From Arthrobacter liuii (GTDB lineage Bacteria; Actinomycetota; Actinomycetes; Actinomycetales; Micrococcaceae): a stretch of DNA of 64,000 nucleotides. Below are positions 44,259 to 52,202 of this stretch, one piece after another. The position numbers were made by a program, and so were the translations under genes. The notes under the pieces were generated by a model. It saw nothing but the letters and a program-made list of their open reading frames with translations. It was not told the DNA's origin and did not search any database. The stretch is from NCBI RefSeq assembly GCF_014639275.1, contig NZ_BMFW01000004.1:1-64000 (forward strand). Direction: 5' to 3'. Each line of letters starts with the position of its first letter. Positions within the stretch are counted from its first letter, which is position 1.

Positions 44259-44915
44259 ATGACACGTATCGCCATTATTGGCGGCCACGGGAAAGTGGCC
44301 CTCCTCCTGTCCGCCCTCCTCACCGGCGAGGGCCACTCCGTCACCTCGTTCATCCGCAATCCGGACCACGGCGGCGACGTCGCTGCCACCGGCGCCACGC
44401 CCGCGGTCCTGGACGTGGAGAATTCGACGACGGCGGCCATCGCCGAGGCCCTGGCCGGCCATGACGCCGTGGTCTGGTCCGCCGGCGCGGGCGGCGGCAA
44501 TCCGGAGCGCACCTACGCGGTGGACCGGGACGCCGCCATCCGCTCCATGGATGCTGCTGCCCAGGCCGGCGTGGACCGGTACGTCATGGTGTCCTACTTC
44601 GGGGCGGGCAAGGACCACGGCGTGCCGGAAGGCAACAGTTTCTTCGCCTACGCGGAGGCCAAGGCGGCCGCGGACGAGTACCTGCGCGGCACCGGCCTGG
44701 CGTGGACCATCCTTGGTCCCGGCGCGCTGACGGACAAACCCGGAACGGGACTGATCGACGTCGACCCCTCCCCGGAAGGGGACCGTGACACGTCCCGTGC
44801 CAACACGGCCATCGTGGCAGCGGCAGTGCTTGACCTGCCCCGGACGGCCGGCCGGACCATCGAATTCCGCGACGGCACCCTGCCCGTGGCGGCGGCCCTG
44901 GAACCGGACGCCTAA
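44259..44915 (+). CDS. NAD(P)-binding SDR-like protein (NmrA/YwnB-type)
   Basis: A 218-residue atypical SDR with a Rossmann fold. RIAIIGGHGKVALLLSALLTGEGH has the GxxGxxG motif, and the active-site-like SYFGAGKDHGVPEGNSFFAYAEAKAAADEYL carries a YAEAK element. Such proteins are NAD(P)H-binding regulators or isomerase-like oxidoreductases; the role is unknown. ATG at 44259 preferred over 44229 and 44244 because a CACAAT element lies 6 nt before it. Divergent from narG, converges with the ROK gene (4-nt overlap). Confidence 0.83.
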   Translation: MTRIAIIGGHGKVALLLSALLTGEGHSVTSFIRNPDHGGDVAATGATPAVLDVENSTTAAIAEALAGHDAVVWSAGAGGGNPERTYAVDRDAAIRSMDAAAQAGVDRYVMVSYFGAGKDHGVPEGNSFFAYAEAKAAADEYLRGTGLAWTILGPGALTDKPGTGLIDVDPSPEGDRDTSRANTAIVAAAVLDLPRTAGRTIEFRDGTLPVAAALEPDA

Positions 44916-46126
44916 CCGTCCGCCGGCGTGGGCGCTGCCAGCTCCAGGTCCAGGGAGTTCCTTTCCACGTAGTCCAGGGCGCAGCGCACCGCGCCCACCG
45001 TCACGATGGAATCACCCAGCGGGGATACGGCCACCCGTGCCGGGGTGGCTGTGTACTCCTTCAGGCGCTCGGTGATGGGCGCGAGGAGCACGCCTGCGGA
45101 ATCGGCCACGCCGCCGCCGATCACCACCAGCTCGGGGTTGAGCATGGTGGCCACGGTCCCCACCACCCGTGCCATCCTGTCCGCCAGGCGTTCCAGGATG
45201 CCCAGCGCCACGGCATCCCCTTCGGCCGCGGCGGAGAAGACCTGCTCTGCCTCCACCCGACCGGGCCCGAAGGCACGGAGGGTGGTTGGGGCGGAGGCAG
45301 CCAAGGCTTCGGCGGCCCAGGTGCGGGCCAGGTGGGCGATGCCGTAGGTGTCACCCACGCCTTCCACCAGGTCCAGGTAGGCAAGCTCCCCGGCGCTGCC
45401 GCGGGTTCCGTGCACCAGCCTGCCGCCCTCCATGATGCCGGACCCCAGCCGTTCGCTGGCCAGGATCACCACCACGTCGTCGATCCCCGCGGCTGCGCCC
45501 TGCCACCTGTCGCCCAGGGCGGCAAGGTTGGCGTCGTTCTCCAGCAGCACAGTCCAGCCCCGGGTCGCCTTGAGGGCGGGGCGCAGTCCCAGGTCGAAGA
45601 GCCCCCAGAACTCCTGGGTGGCCACCACATCCCCATGCCGGTCCACGGGCGCGGCCACTCCGGCGCAGACGGCAAGCACCTGCCCGGGATCCATCCCCGC
45701 TGAGCGCAGGGCCGCCGCGGCCACGGCGTCGATAAAGGCGATGCGTTCCCCCGACCCGACGTCCTTGGCCTGGAAGGGGCGGCTGGACCGGCCCAGGGTC
45801 GTGCCGCGGAGATCGGAAACCACCACGGTGACCTTGGAGTAGCCGATATCCATGCCCAGGACCACGCCGGCGCGCTCATTGAGCTCGAACCGGCGCGCGG
45901 GGCGGCCCTTCTGGTACCCGCCGAACTCGCGCTGGTTTTCCAGCTCCACGATCCACCGCCGCCGCACCAGGTCCTCACAGACGGCGATGGTGGTGGCCCG
46001 GGTCAGGCCGGTGGCCGCCATGACGTCCGTGACCGTCACGGCCGCGGACGCGCGCATGAACTCCAGGACCGCGCCGGCGCTGACCCTCCGCAGCAATTGG
46101 GGGGTGGCCGGAACCAGCTCAGGCAT
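44912..46126 (-). CDS. ROK family transcriptional regulator
   Basis: A 404-residue protein. Residues 1-80 contain an N-terminal winged helix (TVTDVMAATGLTRATTIAVCEDLVRRRWI), then a ROK sugar-kinase-like domain (VVLGMDIGYSKVTVVVSDLRG, AGVAAPVDRHGDVV, LENDANLAALG). The usual Cys-rich zinc motif of ROK proteins is not seen; the corresponding stretch reads HGTRGSAGELAYLD. It is divergent from a GH13 alpha-glucosidase and likely represses it in the absence of the sugar. The start at 46126 follows GGAAGG. Confidence 0.85.
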   Translation of the reverse strand: MPELVPATPQLLRRVSAGAVLEFMRASAAVTVTDVMAATGLTRATTIAVCEDLVRRRWIVELENQREFGGYQKGRPARRFELNERAGVVLGMDIGYSKVTVVVSDLRGTTLGRSSRPFQAKDVGSGERIAFIDAVAAAALRSAGMDPGQVLAVCAGVAAPVDRHGDVVATQEFWGLFDLGLRPALKATRGWTVLLENDANLAALGDRWQGAAAGIDDVVVILASERLGSGIMEGGRLVHGTRGSAGELAYLDLVEGVGDTYGIAHLARTWAAEALAASAPTTLRAFGPGRVEAEQVFSAAAEGDAVALGILERLADRMARVVGTVATMLNPELVVIGGGVADSAGVLLAPITERLKEYTATPARVAVSPLGDSIVTVGAVRCALDYVERNSLDLELAAPTPADG

Positions 46127-46162
46127 GCTGTTGACCTTCCTGTGCAAAGCACCAGATAATAC

Positions 46163-46193
46163 TTGAGGAAGTAAATTTAGACTCAATATAAAT
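46163..46193 (+). promoter_or_regulatory. Promoter and candidate ROK operator before the alpha-glucosidase
   Basis: TTGAGG (46163-46168) and TATAAA (46187-46192) are spaced by 18 bp. TTGAG (46163-46167) with CTCAA (46182-46186) forms an inverted repeat around TAAATTTA, in the spacer, where a repressor would block transcription. AT-rich compared with its surroundings. Confidence 0.55.
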
Positions 46194-46222
46194 ATAGCCG
46201 CACTGAAGAAAAGGGTCAGTCC

Positions 46223-47935
46223 TTGTCCCCCACTGCCACTCTGGCAACCCTGTCCGACTCTGACCGTCTGGCCGACCCCAACTGGTGGCGCCAGGCCTCC
46301 GTCTACCAGATCTATCCGCGCAGCTTCGCTGACTCCAACGGCGATGGCATCGGTGACCTGAAGGGCATCACCGCCAAGGTCCCGTACCTGAAGTCCCTGG
46401 GGATCGACGCCGTCTGGCTGAGCCCGTTCTACCCCTCCGCGCTCGCCGACGGCGGCTATGACGTGGACGACTACCGCGACGTCGATCCGAAACTGGGCAC
46501 GCTGGCGGACTTCGACGAAATGGCCAAGACCCTGCACGACGCCGGCATCAAACTGATTGCCGACATCGTCCCGAACCACTCCTCCAACCGGCACCAGTGG
46601 TTCCAGGAAGCGCTGGCCGCGCCCAAGGGTTCCCCTGCCCGGGACCGCTACATCTTCCGTGACGGCAAGGGCCCCAACGGTGAGTTCCCGCCGTCGGACT
46701 GGGACTCGGTGTTCGGCGGACCGGCGTGGGAGCGCATCACCGAACCGGACGGCACCCCTGGCCAGTGGTACATGCACATCTTCGCCAAGGAACAGCCGGA
46801 CCTGAACTGGTCCAACCGGGAGATCCGCGATGATTTCCTCAAGACCCTGCGCTTCTGGTCGGACCGGGGCGTGGACGGTTTCCGGGTTGACGTGGCACAT
46901 GCGCTCACCAAGGACCTCACCGAGCCGCTGCTCTCCAAGCTGGAGCTGAGCGCGGCCAACACGGGAGTGGACGGATTTGACGACGGCACGCACCCGTTCT
47001 GGGACCGCGACGAAGTGCACGAGATCTACGCCGAATGGCGCGAGGTGTTCAACGAGTACAACCCGCCGCGCACCGCCGTCGCCGAAGCCTGGGTCCACGC
47101 CACCCGCCGGGCCCGGTACGCCAGCCCCCAGGGCCTGGGCCAGGCGTTCAACTTCGACCTGCTCCAGGCCGACTTCGACGCCGCCGAGTACCGCGAAATC
47201 ATCACCCGCAACCTCGCCGAGGCCGCTGCCACCGGCGCCTCCTCCACCTGGGTGTTTTCCAACCACGACGTCGTCCGCCACGCCACGCGCTACGGCCTGC
47301 CGCAGGTGGCCAAGGCGAAGGCCGGCGCCAAGGGCCAGGACGGCAAGGACTGGCTGCTCGCCGGCGGCCCCAAGGACCAGCTGGACGTGGACCTCGGTGA
47401 ACGCCGGGCCCGCGCCGCCACCTTGCTGATGCTGGCCGTTCCCGGATCCGCCTACCTCTACCAGGGCGAAGAACTGGGCCTGCAGGAAGTGGCCGAGATT
47501 CCCGAATGGGAACGGCAGGACCCGTCCTTCTTCCGCAACAAGGGAGTGGAAATCGGCCGCGACGGCTGCCGCGTCCCGCTGCCCTGGACGGTGGAAGGCA
47601 CCTCCTTCGGGTTCGGCGACGGCGGGTCCCACCTGCCGCAGCCGGACTGGTTCAGCAAGTACGCCGTCCAAGCCCAGGACGGAACTGAAGGCTCCACCCT
47701 GGAGCTCTACCGCAAGGCCCTGAAGCTGCGCCGTGAACTGCTCACCAATGAGGACCTCGAATGGGTGGAGAACGCCAACCCGGACGTGCTGCACTTCAAG
47801 CGCCCCAACGGCTGGACGTCCGTGACCAACTTCGGGAACACCGCCGTCGACCTTCCCGCCGGCACGGTGCTGGTCAGCAGCGCTCCCCTGGAGGACGGCA
47901 AGCTGCCGGCCAGCACCACGGCGTGGCTGCGCTGA
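46223..47935 (+). CDS. GH13 alpha-glucosidase
   Basis: A 570-residue enzyme of glycoside hydrolase family 13 (oligosaccharide alpha-glucosidase type). It starts NWWRQASVYQIYPRSFADSNGDG. The four conserved regions are DIVPNHSS, GFRVDVAHAL (nucleophile Asp), VAEAWV (acid/base Glu) and FSNHDVVRH (third Asp). It probably hydrolyses maltose, isomaltose or trehalose-like alpha-glucosides in the cytosol. TTG start with AAAAGGG upstream. No signal peptide. It likely follows the ROK regulator control divergent from it. Confidence 0.92.
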   Translation: MSPTATLATLSDSDRLADPNWWRQASVYQIYPRSFADSNGDGIGDLKGITAKVPYLKSLGIDAVWLSPFYPSALADGGYDVDDYRDVDPKLGTLADFDEMAKTLHDAGIKLIADIVPNHSSNRHQWFQEALAAPKGSPARDRYIFRDGKGPNGEFPPSDWDSVFGGPAWERITEPDGTPGQWYMHIFAKEQPDLNWSNREIRDDFLKTLRFWSDRGVDGFRVDVAHALTKDLTEPLLSKLELSAANTGVDGFDDGTHPFWDRDEVHEIYAEWREVFNEYNPPRTAVAEAWVHATRRARYASPQGLGQAFNFDLLQADFDAAEYREIITRNLAEAAATGASSTWVFSNHDVVRHATRYGLPQVAKAKAGAKGQDGKDWLLAGGPKDQLDVDLGERRARAATLLMLAVPGSAYLYQGEELGLQEVAEIPEWERQDPSFFRNKGVEIGRDGCRVPLPWTVEGTSFGFGDGGSHLPQPDWFSKYAVQAQDGTEGSTLELYRKALKLRRELLTNEDLEWVENANPDVLHFKRPNGWTSVTNFGNTAVDLPAGTVLVSSAPLEDGKLPASTTAWLR

Positions 47936-47957
47936 TGAGCCGTTCCCGCGGAAGCGG

Positions 47958-48908
47958 GTGCCCCTGATGCAGGAAGTCATCTACGGCTGCATGGGCCTTG
48001 GCGGCAGCTGGTCTGACGAGCCCCATGGAACCCAGCATGTGGACCAGGCCGCTGCCGCGGTCCAGGCCGCGCTCGACGCCGGCATCACCCTGTTCGACCA
48101 CGCGGACATCTATCGCAGCGGCAAGTCCGAAGCCGTGTTCGGCGAGGTGCTGGCTGGCACGCCCGGGCTCCGGGACCGCGTCCGGCTGCAGACCAAGTGC
48201 GGGATCAGGTTGAACGAACGGGGCCTGGCCACCCACTACGACCTGAGCCGGGACGCCATCCTGGAGCGGGTCAACGGCAGCCTTAACCGGCTCCGGACGG
48301 ACTATGTGGACATCCTCCTGCTGCACCGCCCGGACCCCCTCGCGGATCCGGCGGAGGTGGCATCCGCCGTCGGGCAGCTCATGGCGGAGGGCAAGGTCCG
48401 GCACCTGGGCGTTTCCAACATGTCAGCCGCCCAGATCGAGGTGCTGCAGGACCGGCTGGAGACGCCGGTGGTGGCCAACCAGCTCGAGATGAGCCTGCTC
48501 AAGCGGGCGTGGCTGGAAAGCCAGGTCCTGGTGAACCACCCGGAGCACCTGGACTACAGCTTTCCGCACGGCACGCTGGAGTACTGCACCCGCAACAACA
48601 TCACCCTGCAGGCGTACGGCTCGCTGGCCCGCGGTGCCTACACCGGTGCCGAAACCGGGAGCCCCAGTTCCGCGGAGGCGGCCACCGCGGAACTGGTGGC
48701 GGAGCTCGCGGGGGAGTACAGCACCTCCGGCGAAGCCATCCTGCTGGGGTGGCTGATGAAGCATCCAGCGGGCATCGCGCCGGTGATCGGCACGGCCAAC
48801 CCGGACCGGATCCGCGCCTGTGCCGACGCCGCCAGGGTGGCCCGGGCCATGACCCGCGCCGACTGGTACCGGCTCTGGGTCACGGCGCGGGGCAGCAACA
48901 TCCCCTGA
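47958..48908 (+). CDS. Aldo/keto reductase
   Basis: A 316-residue AKR (TIM-barrel NADPH oxidoreductase). The catalytic tetrad is visible: D/Y in LFDHADIYRSGKSE, K in LQTKCGIRLN and H in LLLHRPDPLADP. The VIGTANPDRI region binds the cofactor. GTG start at 47958 (alternative ATG at 47967). Substrate not assignable. Twenty-two nucleotides after the alpha-glucosidase, so probably the same transcript. Confidence 0.88.
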   Translation: MPLMQEVIYGCMGLGGSWSDEPHGTQHVDQAAAAVQAALDAGITLFDHADIYRSGKSEAVFGEVLAGTPGLRDRVRLQTKCGIRLNERGLATHYDLSRDAILERVNGSLNRLRTDYVDILLLHRPDPLADPAEVASAVGQLMAEGKVRHLGVSNMSAAQIEVLQDRLETPVVANQLEMSLLKRAWLESQVLVNHPEHLDYSFPHGTLEYCTRNNITLQAYGSLARGAYTGAETGSPSSAEAATAELVAELAGEYSTSGEAILLGWLMKHPAGIAPVIGTANPDRIRACADAARVARAMTRADWYRLWVTARGSNIP

Positions 48909-48913
48909 CCCGC

Positions 48914-48979
48914 CCCAAGTAGGTAGCGCCAGGTGTCGTTTTGAACCCTCAAAGCGACACTTGGCGCTACCTACTTGGG
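48914..48979. repeat. Long intergenic hairpin (family member 2)
   Basis: Arms of 29 bp (48914-48942 and 48951-48979) match with only two mismatches around an 8-nt loop (GAACCCTC). Inner arm TGTCGTTTT / AAAGCGACA matches that at 28951. The outer arms differ (CCCAAGTAGGTAGCGCC here; CCCAACTAGGTCGCAGT there) but share CCCAA.TAGGT.GC. It follows the aldo/keto reductase and precedes the CitE-like gene. Confidence 0.85.
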
Positions 48980-49076
48980 TCAGGGGGCCGGTCACAACCC
49001 GTTTAGTTCGTATTGATCCCCACAAGCTGGCCGTTTTCTTCGCCGTGCCGCTTGCGGGCCGGATACTGTAGAAAGC

Positions 49077-49940
49077 ATGACGTCTACCATCGCCACCGAG
49101 ACCGTAAGGCCGGAACGCAATATCCCCGCAGAGATCGCCCGCTCCTGGCTGCTGGTCAATGCCATGAAGCCGGAGCTCTTCGACCAGTCGGCAGTTTCCC
49201 GCGCCGACTCGATCATCCTGGATATTGAAGATGCCGTGGACCCCTCCCAGAAAGACCAGGCCCGGAACAACGTCATCGACTGGCTGACCGCCGGCGGCAA
49301 GGCCTGGGTCCGCATCAATGACGCCACCAGCCCGTTCTGGGCCGATGACCTCGCCGGCCTGCGCGGCACCCCGGGCCTGCTGGGTGTCATGCTCGCCAAG
49401 ACCGAATCCGCGGACCAGGTCACCGAGAGCTTCCACCGCATGGACGGCAAGACCCCCGTCATCCCCCTCGTCGAATCCGCGCTTGGCATCGAGGAAGCCA
49501 ACCACATCGCCAAGGCGCAGGGCGCGTTCCGCCTGGCCTTCGGTTCCGGCGACTTCCGCCGCGATACCGGCATGGCCGCCACTCCGGAGGCCATGGCCTA
49601 CCCCCGCGCCAAGCTCGTGGTCGCCAGCCGCGTGGGCAACCTGCCGGGGCCCATCGACGGCCCCACCGTGGGCACCAACCACCCCATCCTGCGCGAGCAG
49701 ACCGGCATCACCGTGATGATGGGCATGACCGGCAAGCTCTGCCTGGCCATCGACCAGACCCCGGTGATCAACGAGGTCATCAGCCCCACGCCGTCGGACG
49801 TCGCCTGGGCCACCGACTTCATGAACGACTTCGAGGCCAACGGCCGCGTGATCCGTGACGGCTCCGACCTGCCCCGCCTGGGCCGCGCCGAGAAGATCAT
49901 GAAGCTCGCGGTAGCCTTTGGGGTGCAGCCCGCGCTGTAG
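49077..49940 (+). CDS. CitE-like CoA ester lyase (HpcH/HpaI aldolase family)
   Basis: A 287-residue TIM-barrel protein of the HpcH/HpaI group (CitE-like beta). RSWLLVNAMKPELFDQSA, SIILDIEDAVDPSQKDQAR (catalytic acid region), IPLVESALGIEEA and AFGSGDFRRDTG (metal/carbonyl site) are typical. Family members cleave or form (S)-citramalyl-CoA, malyl-CoA or related esters; the substrate here is unknown. Leaderless: TACTGT lies 7 nt before the ATG. Followed by the broken DUF2797 gene. Confidence 0.85.
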   Translation: MTSTIATETVRPERNIPAEIARSWLLVNAMKPELFDQSAVSRADSIILDIEDAVDPSQKDQARNNVIDWLTAGGKAWVRINDATSPFWADDLAGLRGTPGLLGVMLAKTESADQVTESFHRMDGKTPVIPLVESALGIEEANHIAKAQGAFRLAFGSGDFRRDTGMAATPEAMAYPRAKLVVASRVGNLPGPIDGPTVGTNHPILREQTGITVMMGMTGKLCLAIDQTPVINEVISPTPSDVAWATDFMNDFEANGRVIRDGSDLPRLGRAEKIMKLAVAFGVQPAL

Positions 49941-49968
49941 CGCCCACCCCATCAGTTCAGGAGACCCC

Positions 49969-50945
49969 GTGACCGATACCCGCTATCTGGTCCACGGGGT
50001 CTTTTGGGATGGTCCGCCGGCTTCCCGGGCAGGAGACGCTTCCAATGCTGCGGACGCTTCAAGAGATGCGGACGACGGCGGCGCCCCGGTTCTGCGCCTC
50101 CAGTCACCTGAGGGGGACTTCCGGCAGTTGGGCCTCCACGCCGGCGCGCGCCTGGGCTTCGAGGTGGTCCGGCCGGGCAAGTCCTGCCTGGGCCACGTCC
50201 AGGTCCACTCAGCAAGCTCCCGCAGCCATGTCCCCTGCGCCTCCGGCGCCCAGGCCGTCCGCGGAAAGCAGTGCGAGCGGTGCTTTGTGCTGGACGAGTC
50301 CCGGCTGATGCACGATTTCCACCGCGGCGGCCGGTCACCCCCGGCCTGCGCCAGTACCTGATGCAGGAACACTGGCTGTATGTCGCCACTTTCGCCGGCG
50401 GTGCCACCAAGGTGGGAACGGCCTCCGGCCCGCGCAAGTGGAACCGGCTGGCTGAGCAGGGTGCCGCAGTGGCCGGTTATGTTGCCAGGGCGCAGGATGG
50501 CCGGGTGGTGCGGATCCTTGAGGACCTGGTGACAGCCGACGTCGGCCTGGCGCAGCAGGTACGTTCCGCGGCCAAGGCGGACGCGCTGCTGCAGCCGCTC
50601 CCGGACACCGCGCTGAACGCCATCAATGCGAGCGCGGCCGGAGAGGTGCGGGCGCTGCTGGCGCGGACCGCCGTCGACGGTTTCGAGATTGTGAAGGAGG
50701 AGTGGGTCCGGCCCGCGCATGCGGACGCCCTGCACCAGGCGGGTTCCCGCCACGCATATCCGCACGCACTGGGCCAGGGGCAGCACGGCTTTGGCGTCGC
50801 TGCCCTGAGCGGGGCGAACGCGTTGGCCCGGCTGGACGGCACGGACGCCGGTTTCGTGGTGAACCTGTCCCAACTGGCCTCGCGGACGATCGTCCTGGGC
50901 AACTTCGCCTCCGCGGTGCCGGCAGTGCAGGAATCCCTGTTCTGA
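49969..50945 (+). pseudogene. DUF2797 protein, disrupted by a frameshift
   Basis: The first part (49969-50361) in one frame encodes a DUF2797-like N-terminus: RLQSPEGDFRQLGL, CLGHV, CERCFVLDESRLMHDFHR. The reading then continues in another frame (from about 50334 to 50945): LRQYLMQEHWLYVATFAGGATKVGTASGPRKW... The shift is a -1 step near the C5 run at 50337-50341; adding one C would give a continuous protein of about 325 residues. GTG start at 49969, AGGAGA upstream. Either a real pseudogene or a sequence error; see findings. Confidence 0.88.
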
Positions 50946-50999
50946 CCCCGGGGTCCTGGCAACGCCGCCCGGCGGATGCGGACTCGGTAGACTTGGACG

Positions 51000-51224
51000 G
51001 TGCTGAACGAATTCTGGGCCACCGCGCCAACCCGCTACAAAGTCCTCGTTTTCAGCGCGATGGGACTGATCGCCGTGGGCATCATCCTCAACCTCATCGG
51101 CAACGCCAGCGGAAACCAGGGCCTGGCCATGGCCTCCCTGCCGCTGATCGGCCTGGGCCTTGTCCTGCACGTGGTCGGCCTCGTGGTCCGTGGCCAGGCT
51201 GTCCGGAAGAACCTCCGCCGGTAG
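51000..51224 (+). CDS. DUF3188 family small membrane protein
   Basis: A 74-residue protein with two hydrophobic helices (FSAMGLIAVGIILNLIG and ASLPLIGLGLVLHVVGLVV) and a basic C-terminus (VRGQAVRKNLRR). It matches the size and layout of DUF3188 proteins, which lie near MaoC-type genes in actinobacteria. GTG start at 51000; TAGACT lies 6 nt upstream, so a leaderless transcript. Function unknown. Confidence 0.75.
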   Translation: MLNEFWATAPTRYKVLVFSAMGLIAVGIILNLIGNASGNQGLAMASLPLIGLGLVLHVVGLVVRGQAVRKNLRR

Positions 51225-51284
51225 CGGCTGCGGCTGCGGCGGGCCTTTTCTACCCGCCAACATGCGGACGATAGGCTGGAATCC

Positions 51285-51746
51285 ATGACTATCAATCCGG
51301 ACCTGCAGGGCCGAAGCTACCCTGCCGCAGAGGTGTATGACGTCGGCCGCGAGAAAATCCGCGAGTTCGCCCGCGCCGTGAAAGCCAGCCACCCTGCACA
51401 CTTCGACGTGGACGCAGCCAGGGACCTGGGCCACAGCGACCTCGTGGCGCCGCCCACCTTCGCCATCATCATCGCCCAGCGCGCCGACGCCCAGCTCATC
51501 GAGGATCCTGAAGCGGGCATCGATTTCTCCCGTGTGGTCCACGCGGACCAGCGCTTCACCCACCACCGGCCCATCATTGCCGGGGACCGGCTCGTGGCGG
51601 AACTGCACGTTGACGGCGTCCGCGCCATGGGCGGCGGCGCCATGGTCACCACCCGTTCGGAGATATTCGCCCTCGGTTCCGGTGGCTCGCGGGAGCCCGT
51701 TACCACCACCACGTCATCCATCCTGGTCCGCGGAGAGGGACAGTAA
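51285..51746 (+). CDS. MaoC-like hotdog protein, N-terminal dehydratase-type (HadA/C-like)
   Basis: A 153-residue hotdog-fold subunit resembling the FAS1-like dehydratase domain of HadA or HadC. It reads YDVGREKIREFARAVKASHPAHFDV, APPTFAIIIAQR and FTHHRPIIAGDRLVAELHVDGV. It lacks the catalytic D/H set of HadB, which the next gene has; together they would make a heterodimeric (3R)-hydroxyacyl dehydratase, though the acyl chain and pathway (fatty acids; mycolate-less here) are unproven. Leaderless: TAGGCT 7 nt upstream. 2 nt before the next start. Confidence 0.83.
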   Translation: MTINPDLQGRSYPAAEVYDVGREKIREFARAVKASHPAHFDVDAARDLGHSDLVAPPTFAIIIAQRADAQLIEDPEAGIDFSRVVHADQRFTHHRPIIAGDRLVAELHVDGVRAMGGGAMVTTRSEIFALGSGGSREPVTTTTSSILVRGEGQ

Positions 51747-51748
51747 CC

Positions 51749-52186
51749 ATGAGCCCCAGCATCCACGAACTCAGCCCCGGCCAGGAAATCGGCAGCCGCA
51801 CCATCGAGGTCACCCGCACGGACCTGGTCAAGTACGCCGGCGCCTCCGGCGACTTCAACCCCATCCACTGGAACGAGGCCTTCGCCACCAGCGTGGAACT
51901 GCCCGGCGTGATCGCCCACGGCATGTTCACCATGGGCTCAGCCGTCCAACTGGTGACTGACTGGGCAGGCGACCCCGCCGCCGTCGTCGATTTCCAGACC
52001 CGCTTCACCAAGCCCGTCCTGGTCACCGACACCACCGGCACGGACCAGCCCGGCGCCAGCATCGAGGTCAGCGGCCTCATCGGAAAGCTCGACGCCGAAG
52101 CCAACACGGCGCGCATCGACCTCACGGTGGTCTCCGCCGGGCAAAAGGTCCTGATGAAGGCCCAGGCCCTCGTCAAGCTGTCCTGA
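51749..52186 (+). CDS. MaoC-like hotdog dehydratase (HadB-like)
   Basis: A 145-residue MaoC/R-hydratase protein. The catalytic signature is YAGASGDFNPIHWNEAFA (Asp and His of the hydratase-2 motif) followed by IAHGMFTMGSAV. It probably pairs with the preceding protein as an (R)-3-hydroxyacyl-ACP dehydratase. ATG 2 nt after the previous stop; the MFS gene follows 16 nt later, so the cluster is one operon up to murB or near it. Confidence 0.85.
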   Translation: MSPSIHELSPGQEIGSRTIEVTRTDLVKYAGASGDFNPIHWNEAFATSVELPGVIAHGMFTMGSAVQLVTDWAGDPAAVVDFQTRFTKPVLVTDTTGTDQPGASIEVSGLIGKLDAEANTARIDLTVVSAGQKVLMKAQALVKLS

Positions 52187-52202
52187 GCACGAAGTTCAAC
52201 CG

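Noticed and set aside
46127-47980. Extension of the ROK gene to 47980
   Set aside because: The extension would run antisense through the GH13 alpha-glucosidase; the ROK start is set by MPELV with a ribosome site.
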